From positions 62,001 to 126,000 of the forward strand of contig DASVPY010000062.1 of the NCBI GenBank assembly GCA_036389395.1: 64,000 nt of DNA. Direction: 5' to 3'. This document shows, one piece after another, positions 50,146 through 58,329 of the stretch. Below the pieces are notes generated by a model. That model did not search any database. It saw only the letters and a list, made by a program, of their open reading frames with translations, and had not been told where the DNA came from. The position numbers and the translations under genes were made by a program. Position 1 is the stretch's first letter, and every line of letters begins with the position of its first letter. The DNA comes from QHXQ01 sp036389395 (GTDB lineage Bacteria; Acidobacteriota; Blastocatellia; Pyrinomonadales; Pyrinomonadaceae).

Positions 50146-51465
50146 TCATTCCCCAACTTGCAGATCGTGTTGCGGGAGCAGCGGCGGGCGCGGGTCGCCG
50201 GGCGCGCAGACGGGCGCGGGCGGGTGCTCGTGCAGGACTTCGGCGAGGAGTTGATCGGCCATCTGCTTGTTGTCCCAAATCCTTTGGCCTTGCGCGAGGA
50301 TGACGAAGAGGACGGGGCCGTCGTCGCGCGTGTAGACCAGCCCGCCCAGGTTCGACATGCCGCCGTCCTGCTCTGTGAGCGTGCCGGTCTTGCCCACGAC
50401 CGCGCCCTCGTAGCCCGTGCCGCTCATGCGGCGGCGCAGCGTGCCCGCGTCGCAACTCGCCACCGGCAGGATGTCTTCCGGCTTCAAATTCTGCCGCTGC
50501 ACTTCCGCCAACAGCGCGCGCAGCACGCGGACGAGCGTGCGCGGCGTCATGCGGTTGTTGTAGAGGCCCGACGTGGATTCGAGTTGGACGGCGTCCGGCG
50601 GCAGGTTCAACTGCGCGCGCACGGCGGCGGCGACGCCTTCGGGGCCGCCCAGCGAGTCGCCGAGCCTGTGCGCGATGAAGTTGACCGAGTGCGCGTTCAT
50701 GTAGCGCAGCACGTCGCGCAACGGCGCGGAGCGGACGACGAACAGCACGCGCCCCTTCGGCTCGTCCGCCGCGCCCGTCTCCTGCTGCTTGAGCTTCATC
50801 ACCTGCGCGGCGAACTTCGCGGAGTCTTCGGGCTGCTCGCACAGGTTGAAGGAGAAGCGCGGCGTGACGATTATCTTGCCCGTCACGCGCTCGACGCCGC
50901 GCGCCTTCAGCTCGCGCGCGACGAGCGCCGCGGTCGCGTCGCCGAAACTCGGATCGTCGCCGCTCAAATAAAGATCGCCGTCTAAAACTTTCTTGCGCTC
51001 GTCCAACTGCCCGTCGGCGAGCACGCGCGTCTCGAAGCGGTGCTCCTTGCCGAGCCGTTGCAGGGCGACGAGCGTGGTGGCGAGCTTGACGAGCGAGGCG
51101 GGGTTGAAGGGCGTGTCGGCGTTGTGCGCGGCGAAGACCTGCCGGCCGTCGTAAGTCTCGATCAGGACGCCGTGCCGCTCCGGCTCCTCCTCGCGCGTGC
51201 CGTACCAGGTGGCCACGTCGAAGGCGGGCTGCGGCGGCGCGGCGACCGCGGCCTCGAAGGTCGGGTCGGGCGCGGGCGCGAGCGCGTTGGTGGCGACGTT
51301 GACGACGCGGCGGCCCGCGCGCTCGGCGAGCGTCAGCGTGTACGGGAAGGCCGTGAGCACGGCGACGACGACCGCGCCCAGCGCCAACACCGCCAGCACC
51401 GGCTTCCGCGAATTCACGCCCGCCCCGCCCCTCGCCCGCGCGTCATTTGTTCTTTCGCTATTCAC
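50146..51465 (-). CDS. D-alanyl-D-alanine carboxypeptidase/endopeptidase, PBP4 (S13) family
   Basis: The 439-residue product has an N-terminal membrane segment (about 20-45). The three penicillin-binding motifs of S13 enzymes are present: S124-L-V-K127 (NPASLVKLAT), S260-V-N262 (AHSVNFIAHRL) and K359-T-G361 (AVVGKTGTL). The ESTSGLYNNRMTPRTLV segment is also diagnostic. It trims or cleaves peptidoglycan cross-links in the periplasm. The anchored N-terminus, instead of a cleaved signal, suggests attachment to the inner membrane. Confidence 0.92.
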   Translation of the reverse strand: MNSERTNDARARGGAGVNSRKPVLAVLALGAVVVAVLTAFPYTLTLAERAGRRVVNVATNALAPAPDPTFEAAVAAPPQPAFDVATWYGTREEEPERHGVLIETYDGRQVFAAHNADTPFNPASLVKLATTLVALQRLGKEHRFETRVLADGQLDERKKVLDGDLYLSGDDPSFGDATAALVARELKARGVERVTGKIIVTPRFSFNLCEQPEDSAKFAAQVMKLKQQETGAADEPKGRVLFVVRSAPLRDVLRYMNAHSVNFIAHRLGDSLGGPEGVAAAVRAQLNLPPDAVQLESTSGLYNNRMTPRTLVRVLRALLAEVQRQNLKPEDILPVASCDAGTLRRRMSGTGYEGAVVGKTGTLTEQDGGMSNLGGLVYTRDDGPVLFVILAQGQRIWDNKQMADQLLAEVLHEHPPAPVCAPGDPRPPLLPQHDLQVGE

Positions 51466-51558
51466 CTTCCAAGCCTTAATATGCTAGTCGGCGCGGCCGC
51501 GGTCAAGCGGCCGCGCCGCGCGCCCACACTTTCGACCGAGAACTGTAAAACCCGCGCC

Positions 51559-52443
51559 ATGATCTGCGCCCTCTTACTGCAAACGAACCCGGACGCGCCC
51601 GCACTGCTGCCCTTCCCCCTGCTGCTGGCGGCGGTCGGCGCGCTCGGCTGCGTCATCGGCAGCTTCCTGAACGTCGTCATCCACCGCGTGCCGCGCGACG
51701 AGTCCATCGTCTTCCCGAACTCGCGCTGCCCCGAGTGCGGCGCGGCGATCCGCGCCTACGACAACGTGCCGGTCTTGAGCTACCTCGTGCTGCGCGGGCG
51801 CTGCCGCGCGTGCCGCACGCCGATCTCGGCGCGCTACCCGGCGGTCGAGCTGGTGACGGGGCTGCTCTTCGCGCTCACGTTCGCGCACGACGGCCTCGCG
51901 CCCGCGCTGCCCTTCGATCTGATCTTCGTCGCCTCGCTCGTCGCGCTCGTCTTCATAGACGCCGAGCACATGATCCTGCCCGACGTGATCACGCTGCCCG
52001 GTCTCGTCGTCGCGCTCGTCTACCGCGGACTGGTGCCGAACCTCGACGGCATGAACTTCATGACGGCGGGGCTGATGGCCGGCTGGCCCGCGTGGGCGGT
52101 CTCGCTGTTCGGCGCGCTGTTCGGCGCGGCGGTGGGCGGCGGCTCGCTGTGGCTGATCGGCTGGCTGTGGGAACGTCTGCGCGGCGTCGAGGCGATGGGC
52201 CTCGGCGACGTGAAGATGATGTTCATGGTCGGCGCGCTGCTGGGCTGGCCGCGCACGGTGCTGACGATCTTTTTGGCCGTCATCCTCGGCTCGCTGGCGG
52301 GCGTCGCGCTCATGCTCCGCCGCCGCGAGCGCAACATGCAGATGCTCCTGCCCTTCGGCATCTTCCTCGGCGCGGGCGCGCTCGTCAGCCTCCTCGCCGG
52401 CCACGCCATCATCAACTGGTACGTCGGGCGCTTCGTGCCCTGA
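51559..52443 (+). CDS. pilD: Prepilin peptidase (type IV leader peptidase)
   Basis: The 294-residue polytopic membrane enzyme has the cytoplasmic zinc pairs C57/C60 and C82/C85, the N-terminal GSFLNVVIHRVPR segment, and the two catalytic aspartates D134 (FIDAEHMILPD) and D217 (GLGDVKMMFM). It cleaves prepilin leader peptides and methylates the new N-terminus. The ATG at 51559 was chosen; the longer frame upstream is a shadow of the PBP4 gene. It is followed by a sensor kinase gene after a repeat-filled 90-base spacer. Confidence 0.94.
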   Translation: MICALLLQTNPDAPALLPFPLLLAAVGALGCVIGSFLNVVIHRVPRDESIVFPNSRCPECGAAIRAYDNVPVLSYLVLRGRCRACRTPISARYPAVELVTGLLFALTFAHDGLAPALPFDLIFVASLVALVFIDAEHMILPDVITLPGLVVALVYRGLVPNLDGMNFMTAGLMAGWPAWAVSLFGALFGAAVGGGSLWLIGWLWERLRGVEAMGLGDVKMMFMVGALLGWPRTVLTIFLAVILGSLAGVALMLRRRERNMQMLLPFGIFLGAGALVSLLAGHAIINWYVGRFVP

Positions 52444-52452
52444 GCGGGCGTA

Positions 52453-52527
52453 GTTCAAAGTTCAAGGTTCAACGTTCAAGGTTAGCCCTGGCTTGAACCT
52501 TGAACCTTGAACCTTGAACCTTGAACT
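52453..52527. repeat. Inverted gttcaag/cttgaac heptamer array
   Basis: The left arm (52453-52482) is gttcaaa, gttcaag, gttcaac, gttcaag; the right arm (52492-52527) is cttgaac repeated five times in a 7-base register (cttgaac separated by ct/cc phases). It sits between pilD and the sensor kinase gene and ends only 9 bases before the latter's ATG. The same unit forms the inner arms at 22638-22736. Confidence 0.88.
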
Positions 52528-52535
52528 CCTTCATC

Positions 52536-53963
52536 ATGGCCCGTTACGAGAATCGCGTGCAGTTGGCGCTGGCGCTGGTGGTGGGGTTGCTGCTGCTGGC
52601 GAACCTGTTCACGCTGACGCTGGTGGCGCTGACGCCGCAGACGCGGGCGGCGCGCGCGCCCGTGCTGCTCACGGTCTTCGCCATCACGCTGCTGGTCAGC
52701 GTGCCCTGCGTCGTGCTGCTGCCGCGCTGGCTGCTCCGCCCGTACCGGCAACTGGTCGGCGAGGCCGAGCGCGCGCCCGTCACGGCGAAGCCCGCGGGCG
52801 CGCGCGACGAGACCGAGTTCGTGTTGGAAACTTTTCAGGCCGTGGTCGCGCAACTGCGCGCGCAGCAGCGCGAGCTTGAGGCGCTGACGGCGCGCGCGAG
52901 CGCGCGGGCGGCGAGCGCCGAGCAGTTCAGCGAGCGCATCATCGCCAGCGTCCCGTCCGGTCTCGTCGCCTTCGACGCCGCCGGGCGCGCGACCATCGTC
53001 AACGCGCCCGCGCGCGCGCTGCTCGACGTGGACGGCGCAGCCGAAGGTCTACCGTTGCGCGAACTGCTGCGCGCCGCGCCCGAACTGGCCGAGATGGTCG
53101 AGCGCTGCCTGCGCACGGGCGAACTGTACCGGCGCGAGGAGGTGGCGGCGACGTGCGCGGGCGGCGTGCGGCGTCTGGGCACGACGGTCGCGCCCATCGA
53201 GCCGCGTGCGGGCGCGGGCGCGCGCGGCGCGCTCTGCCTGCTCACGGACATCACCGAAGTGGCGCAACTGCGCGAGGCGCTCGCCGTCAAACGCAACCTC
53301 GAAAGTCTCGGCGAGATGTCGGCCGGTCTCGCGCACGAGTTCAAGAACGCGCTCGCCACGCTGCACGGCTACGCGCAGCTCTGGCAGAAGCAGGGCGGGG
53401 ACGCGGCCGCGCGCGCCCACGCCGACGCGCTGCTCGCCGAAGTGCGCACGCTGACCGAGATGGTCACGAGCTTCCTCAACTTCGCGCGCCCGCAACCGCT
53501 CACGCTCGCCGATGTCGCCTTGGCCGAACTGGTCGCAGACTGCGCCGCCGAACTGCAAACGCTCTACGCCGAGCGCCGCGTCGCGCTCGCCACCGCGGGC
53601 GACTTCGCCATCGTCCGCGCCGACGAACGTATGCTCCGCCAGGCGCTCGTCAACCTCATGCGCAACGCGGCGGAGGCGTTCGACGACGAACGCACGGAGC
53701 GCCGCGTGACCGTCCGCGGCGCACGCACGACCGACGCGAGCACCGGCGCGCGCCGGGCCGTCGTCGAGATCGAAGACACGGGCGCGGGCATCGCGCCCGC
53801 CGATCTGCCGCGCATCTTCATCCCGTTCTTCACCACCAAGACGAAGGGGCACGGCGTCGGCCTCGCCCTCGCACACCGCGTCGTCACCGAACACGGCGGC
53901 ACGCTCCACGCCGCCAACGCGCCTGCGGGCGGCGCGCGCTTCACGATCAAACTGCCAATGTGA
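52536..53963 (+). CDS. Membrane sensor histidine kinase (NtrB/PilS-like), no adjacent regulator
   Basis: The 475-residue product has two membrane helices (about 6-30 and 42-65), a short linker and a PAS-like domain (about 130-230: IIASVPSGLVAFDAAGRATIVN). The dimerisation domain has the phospho-acceptor His near 267 (LAHEFKNALATLHGYAQL). The ATPase has N-box MRNAAEAFDD, G1 EDTGAGIAP and G2 KGHGVGLALAHRVV. It phosphorylates a response regulator that is not adjacent. The HEFKN motif is of the NtrB group, which often pairs with sigma-54 activators. No Shine-Dalgarno sequence is visible; a repeat arm ends just before the ATG. Confidence 0.92.
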   Translation: MARYENRVQLALALVVGLLLLANLFTLTLVALTPQTRAARAPVLLTVFAITLLVSVPCVVLLPRWLLRPYRQLVGEAERAPVTAKPAGARDETEFVLETFQAVVAQLRAQQRELEALTARASARAASAEQFSERIIASVPSGLVAFDAAGRATIVNAPARALLDVDGAAEGLPLRELLRAAPELAEMVERCLRTGELYRREEVAATCAGGVRRLGTTVAPIEPRAGAGARGALCLLTDITEVAQLREALAVKRNLESLGEMSAGLAHEFKNALATLHGYAQLWQKQGGDAAARAHADALLAEVRTLTEMVTSFLNFARPQPLTLADVALAELVADCAAELQTLYAERRVALATAGDFAIVRADERMLRQALVNLMRNAAEAFDDERTERRVTVRGARTTDASTGARRAVVEIEDTGAGIAPADLPRIFIPFFTTKTKGHGVGLALAHRVVTEHGGTLHAANAPAGGARFTIKLPM

Positions 53964-53970
53964 AACTCTC

Positions 53971-54061
53971 TGCGCCCTTCGCGTTCCGCTTCGCGGCCTT
54001 TGCGGTTAGAGCTTTAAGACTTAACCGCAAAGGCCGCAAAGCGGAACGCGAAGGGCCGCAA
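53971..54061. repeat. Near-perfect 38-bp inverted repeat between convergent genes
   Basis: The left arm (53971-54008) and right arm (54021-54060) match over about 38 bases with only a few mismatches, both made from ccgctt/gcctttgcgg-type units. It lies between the kinase (plus) and UbiD-type (minus) genes and shares the ctttgcg core with the elements at 9692, 41457 and 42384. Confidence 0.85.
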
Positions 54062-54073
54062 AGGTAGTTCCGC

Positions 54074-55834
54074 TTAAAACTCCTGCGGGAAATACTCGCG
54101 CCAGCGGCGGTCAACCAGTTCAGCGATGTCGGGGCGGACGACGAGTTCGGCGGGGTAGCCGGGTTTCATGCGGGCGTCTATGAGGACGGGCGGGCGGTAG
54201 GCGAGGTGGTGGCGGCGGACGCTCACGTCGGCGGCGTGTATGTCTGCGGCCGGCTCGAAGCGCGTCCAGGTGGCCCACAGAAAATCGGGGGCGCTGCGTG
54301 CGACCGAGGCGTCGTCGTGGAGGACGACGAGCGGCCAGTCGGCGAAGGCGTCGGCGCGGGCGAGCCGCGCGGCCTGTTCGGCGTCTTCGGCGTAAGGGAC
54401 GCCTTCGACGACGAGGCAGCCGGCGCAGAAGACCTCTGCGCGGCGCACGCCCGCGGGCAACTCGCCGCGGAACTCGCGCGGCAACTCGCGCACCGCGTCG
54501 CCGAGGCCGAGCATGACGGCCTTGCTGCCCTGGTTGACTTTGCCGCTCGTGTAGTCGAGCGTGTCCATCGAGGTGTTTGAGAAAACGAACAGGTCGCGCT
54601 CGAAGCGTGTGCGCGCGAGGACGTGCTCGAAGAGCGCGCGGAAGTCGCGCAGGTCTTGCGGCGTGTCCGTGAGCAGGAGGAACTTGGTGAGCGACAACTG
54701 CCCTTCGCCGAGGATGCGGAAGGCCGAGACGAGCGCCTCGCGCGCGTAACGCTCGCGCACGACCGCCGCGGCCAGCGAGTGGAAGCCGGTCTCGCCGTAA
54801 GACCACAGGTCGCGCACGCTCGGCATGACGAGCGGGAAGAGCGGCGCGAGCAGTTGTTGCAGGTAGTCGCCGATGAAGAAGTCTTCCTGCCGCGGCTTGC
54901 CGACGACCGTCGCCGGGTAGATCGCATCGCGCCGATGACACAGCGCCGCGACGTGGAAGACCGGGTAGTCGTGTTGCAGAGAGTAGTAGCCGTAGTGATC
55001 GCCGAAGGGGCCTTCGGGGCGGCGCTCGCGCGGCGGCACTTGCCCGACGAGCGCGAACTCTGCCTCGGCCACGAGCCGGTGGCCGTCGCCGTCTTTGTAT
55101 TCCGTCACGCCGATCTTGCGCCCGGCGAGGACGGAGGCGAGCACTAACTCCGGCACGTCCTCCGGCAGCGGCGCAATCGCCGCGAGTATGAGCGCGGGCG
55201 GGCCGCCCAAGAACATCGTGACGGGCAGCGGCCGATCCGTCTGCTCGGCGGCGTGGTAGTGGAAGCCGCCGCCCTTGTGTATCTGCCAGTGCATCCCGGT
55301 CGTCCCGGCGTCGAACCGCTGCATCCGGTACATGCCGAGGTTGTGCTTGCCCGTCGCCGGGTGCTCCGTGTAGACGAGCGGCAGCGTGAAGAACGGCCCG
55401 CCGTCCTCCTGCCACGTCGTCAAGACCGGCAACGCGTCCAACCGCGCCGGCCGCTCGACCACTTCGAGCACGGGCGCGCGCCGCGTGCGCCGCGTGCCGA
55501 GTTTCAACGCTTCGAGCGCGAGCGCGCGGCGCTGCCACAGCTCGCGCGGGCGCGGCGGCAACAGCGCCTCGGCCGCCGCGACGACCTCGCGCACCAGCGC
55601 CTCCGGTCGAGGCCCAAACGCCAGTTCAATGCGACGCGGCGTGCCGAACAGGTTTGTCACGACCGGATACGGACTCCTCTTCACGCGCCTGAACAGCAAC
55701 GCCGGCCCGCCCCGCGCGATCACGCGCCGATGCACCTCCGCCAACTCAAGATACGGATCGACTTCCGCCTCGACGGTCACGAGGTCGCGCTCGCGGTCGA
55801 GTTGTGCAAGGAATGAGCGGAGATTCGCGTGCAT
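54074..55834 (-). CDS. UbiD-family prenylated-FMN decarboxylase (menaquinone biosynthesis type)
   Basis: The 586-residue cytoplasmic product has the UbiD fold signatures: NLGMYRMQRFDAGTTGMHWQIHKGG (flavin and metal site), ARRRPEGPFGDHYGYYS-like EGPFGDHYGYY, and PLVMPSVRDLWSYGETGFH. The conserved E-R-E-type catalytic network is plausible. The length and C-terminal extension resemble the menaquinone-biosynthesis decarboxylases of the futalosine pathway, fitting a menaquinone-based respiratory chain. Ubiquinone-type or unrelated aromatic substrates cannot be excluded. The UbiX partner is not in the window. Confidence 0.9.
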   Translation of the reverse strand: MHANLRSFLAQLDRERDLVTVEAEVDPYLELAEVHRRVIARGGPALLFRRVKRSPYPVVTNLFGTPRRIELAFGPRPEALVREVVAAAEALLPPRPRELWQRRALALEALKLGTRRTRRAPVLEVVERPARLDALPVLTTWQEDGGPFFTLPLVYTEHPATGKHNLGMYRMQRFDAGTTGMHWQIHKGGGFHYHAAEQTDRPLPVTMFLGGPPALILAAIAPLPEDVPELVLASVLAGRKIGVTEYKDGDGHRLVAEAEFALVGQVPPRERRPEGPFGDHYGYYSLQHDYPVFHVAALCHRRDAIYPATVVGKPRQEDFFIGDYLQQLLAPLFPLVMPSVRDLWSYGETGFHSLAAAVVRERYAREALVSAFRILGEGQLSLTKFLLLTDTPQDLRDFRALFEHVLARTRFERDLFVFSNTSMDTLDYTSGKVNQGSKAVMLGLGDAVRELPREFRGELPAGVRRAEVFCAGCLVVEGVPYAEDAEQAARLARADAFADWPLVVLHDDASVARSAPDFLWATWTRFEPAADIHAADVSVRRHHLAYRPPVLIDARMKPGYPAELVVRPDIAELVDRRWREYFPQEF

Positions 55835-55893
55835 CGGCTACGAATGTAGCAGAGGGGGAGATGGCCATGCGAATTACCTGACGAGCAGCGGCT

Positions 55894-56028
55894 GGGAGCG
55901 CGGGCATCCCTGCCCGCCAAGCGTGCGCCAGCACGCTAACGAAGCAGCGGCGGCACTCAACGTTGAGTGCCACCGCTGCTTTCTATTCGCGCTGCGCGCT
56001 CATGGCGGGCAGGGATGCCCGCGCTCCC
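55894..56028. repeat. Multi-branched palindrome (25-bp perfect outer stem with three inner hairpins)
   Basis: The outer arms 55894-55918 and 56004-56028 are perfect complements over 25 bases. Inside are a small gcgtgc/gcacgc stem (55921-55936), a 20-bp palindrome with one mismatch centred at 55961/55962 (aagcagcggcggcactcaac and its complement), and a short gcgctgcgcgc hairpin. The whole can fold as a cloverleaf on either strand. It lies upstream of the UbiD-type gene start and downstream of the HEAT gene on the minus strand. Confidence 0.85.
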
Positions 56029-56062
56029 GGCAACGGGCGGCCTTTTTCAATTGCTGCCTCCT

Positions 56063-56764
56063 CTAAGGCTGCCCCGGTTTTCTTTTGCCGACCTGGCGCG
56101 GGCGCGTGACCGCATCGTCTGCGGGTTGCCCGCTGCGCTGCTGGATGGCTTGCTCGGCGGCCTTGGCGGCTTCGGCGACTTTGGGATCGAAGGAGGCGGT
56201 GTAGGGTTTGATCTCTTCGAGCGTGGCGGCGTTGCCGATGCGTGCGAGCACCTGGAGGAGTTTGATCTGGGTGTTGCCGTTGACGCGGGGCAGCAGCGGG
56301 TAGAGCGTCTGCGGCGTCTCAAGCTGCGCGAGGTAGCCGGCGGCCTGGTCGGCGCGCGAGGATTCGAGCGCGGTGACGACGGCGTAGAGCGGTTCCTCTT
56401 TGCCCATGCGGTAGAGCGCCCAGTCGAGCGCGAGCCGGACGCGCGCGTTCTTCTCCTGCAAGCGGTAGCCTTCGACCAGGTGTCGCCACTCGGTCGCCGC
56501 CAGACGCGCCAGCGTCTCCGCGCCGCGCTGGCGGATGGCGGGGTCGCGGTCGGTCAACTGCTTGGCCGCGTCCGCCGCGTTGTTCTCCGCCGCGTAGTCG
56601 TCCGTGCGCGCCGGGTTGACGACGCGCACGCCCCCGCGCATCTGCACGTCGTCGCGCTGCGTCTGCGCGCGGGCGGCGACGGCGCACGACGCCGACGCGC
56701 AAACGAGAAGGCACGTCAGCCGCACGACCTTGAGGCGTTCAACTCTCACGCTCATCGTCTTCAC
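56063..56764 (-). CDS. Exported HEAT-like repeat protein
   Basis: The 233-residue product has a signal peptide (cleavage near AARAQT). The rest is helical, with HEAT-type repeats: NNAADAAKQLTDRDPAIRQRGAETLARLAA, VRLALDWALYRMGKEEPLYAVV, and KLLQVLARIGNAATLEEIKPY followed by DPKVAEAAKAAEQAI. The tail is Pro/Lys-rich. Its GTG start overlaps the TGA of the M16-family gene (GTGA), so the three genes form one coupled operon. A scaffold for the periplasmic peptidase pair is a fair inference, but no binding site is visible. Confidence 0.78.
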   Translation of the reverse strand: MKTMSVRVERLKVVRLTCLLVCASASCAVAARAQTQRDDVQMRGGVRVVNPARTDDYAAENNAADAAKQLTDRDPAIRQRGAETLARLAATEWRHLVEGYRLQEKNARVRLALDWALYRMGKEEPLYAVVTALESSRADQAAGYLAQLETPQTLYPLLPRVNGNTQIKLLQVLARIGNAATLEEIKPYTASFDPKVAEAAKAAEQAIQQRSGQPADDAVTRPRQVGKRKPGQP

Positions 56765-58329
56765 CCTTTCGGCTTGCGCAGGCCCGCGCTGTTGAGGTCA
56801 AGCTCGGCGACCGGGATCACTTCGACGTTGCCGTACTGCTTCTGCAACTCCGGCAGAAACTGCTTGGCGTCGCCGACGATGACGACGCTCGCTTCCTTCG
56901 CGGCGAGGTGCGCGCCCGCGAACTTTTGCACGTCCGCGGCCGTCACGGCCTGCACGTTGTTGATGTAGCGGTTGATCTCGTCGAGGCTCAGGCCGTAGAG
57001 CGCGAGCGCGCCCACTTGCGCGACCAGGCCCGTGGAGGTTTCGAGGTTGCGCCCGAAGTTGCCGATGAGCACGGCCTTGCGCGGCGTCAGTTCGGCGTCG
57101 GGCAGGTCGCCCTTGGCCAGCCGTTCGAGTTCGCCGAGCAGCAGCCCGGCCACTTCCGCGCCCGACTGGTTCTTGGTCTGCGCCGACGCGCTGAACGGGC
57201 CGACTTCGCGGCGCACTTCGAGCGCGCTGCGCGCGCCGTAGCTCAAGCCGCGCTTGATGCGTATCTCCTGGTTGAGCCGGCCCGAGTAGCCGCTCAGGAC
57301 GGAGTTGGCGACGATGCCGCGGTAGTAGTCCGGGTCGCTGCGCTTCAAGCCCTGGCGCGCGACGTAGACGGCCGCCTGCCCCGCGTCCGGCTTGTCGATC
57401 ACGACGATGCGCGGCTTGGCCGCGGTCGCGTTCGTCTTCGGCTGACTGCCCGCCGGCAGCGGCGTCGCCGGCTTCGCCCAGTCGCCGAAGTTCTGCTGGG
57501 CGAGTTGGAAGGCGCGGGCCGGCGTGATGTCGCCGCCGATGACGAGGATGGCGTTGTCGGGTCGGTAGTAGCGCGCGTGCAGCCCTTGGATGTCGGCGCG
57601 CTTGATGCGGGCGATGGATTCGGGCGTGCCGTTGAGCGGGTGGCCGTAAGGCGCGTCGCCGAAGACCACGCGCCCGACGGCGTAGCTCGCCAGTTGACCG
57701 GGGTCGCCCAGGGCGACCTGCAAGTCGTCGAGGTACTGCTGACGCAGCCGCTCGATCTCTTCGTCCTTGAAGGTCGGCCGGCGCACGACTTCGGCGAGGA
57801 TCGTTAACGCCTGCGCGAAGCGGGGCGACATGACGTTGACCGTGGCGGTCGAGCGATCCCAGCCCGCGCCCGATTCGAGCGTGCCGCCGAGGGCCTCGAC
57901 CGCGTCGGCGATCTCCGGCGCGCTGCGCTTGTCCGTGCCCTTCGTTAAGAGCGACGCGGTCATGTCGGCCAGCCCGGCCAACTCGCCGGGGTCGGCCTCG
58001 CCGCCCGTCTTGACGTAGAGCGAGGCGGTGACGAGCGGCATGTTCTGGCGCTCGACGACGATGACGCGCAGGCCGTTCGCGAGCGTCCGCTCGGCGGGAC
58101 TCGGAATCTGCGGCGAGCGCGGCGCGGCGGGCGGCGGCGGCGTGGCATTCGGCTCCGGCGTCTGACTAGCCGGCTTCAAGATTTGCGGCTTTGACAGCGG
58201 GGTGGGCCTTATCTGTACACTCGTCCCGGTTAAATCTCCTTGCGCACGCGCCGGCCATGCCGTCAGGCCCAGCGCGAGGAGCGCCGACAGGACAAACGCA
58301 CGCTGCAAGCTGCTCTCAATCCTCTTCAC
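56761..58329 (-). CDS. M16-family peptidase-like protein lacking the zinc motif
   Basis: The 522-residue product has a signal peptide and a Pro-rich linker (about 35-80), then two M16 half-domains (ANGLRVIVVERQNMPLVTASLYVKTGGE; RPDNAILVIGGDITPARA). Where active M16 enzymes have HxxEH, this one reads LADMTASLLTKG, so no zinc can be bound. It is the non-catalytic partner typical of heterodimeric M16 pairs such as mitochondrial MPP alpha or bacterial SPH2681-type proteins. It starts with GTG overlapping the stop of the active subunit (GTGA). Confidence 0.88.
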   Translation of the reverse strand: MKRIESSLQRAFVLSALLALGLTAWPARAQGDLTGTSVQIRPTPLSKPQILKPASQTPEPNATPPPPAAPRSPQIPSPAERTLANGLRVIVVERQNMPLVTASLYVKTGGEADPGELAGLADMTASLLTKGTDKRSAPEIADAVEALGGTLESGAGWDRSTATVNVMSPRFAQALTILAEVVRRPTFKDEEIERLRQQYLDDLQVALGDPGQLASYAVGRVVFGDAPYGHPLNGTPESIARIKRADIQGLHARYYRPDNAILVIGGDITPARAFQLAQQNFGDWAKPATPLPAGSQPKTNATAAKPRIVVIDKPDAGQAAVYVARQGLKRSDPDYYRGIVANSVLSGYSGRLNQEIRIKRGLSYGARSALEVRREVGPFSASAQTKNQSGAEVAGLLLGELERLAKGDLPDAELTPRKAVLIGNFGRNLETSTGLVAQVGALALYGLSLDEINRYINNVQAVTAADVQKFAGAHLAAKEASVVIVGDAKQFLPELQKQYGNVEVIPVAELDLNSAGLRKPKG

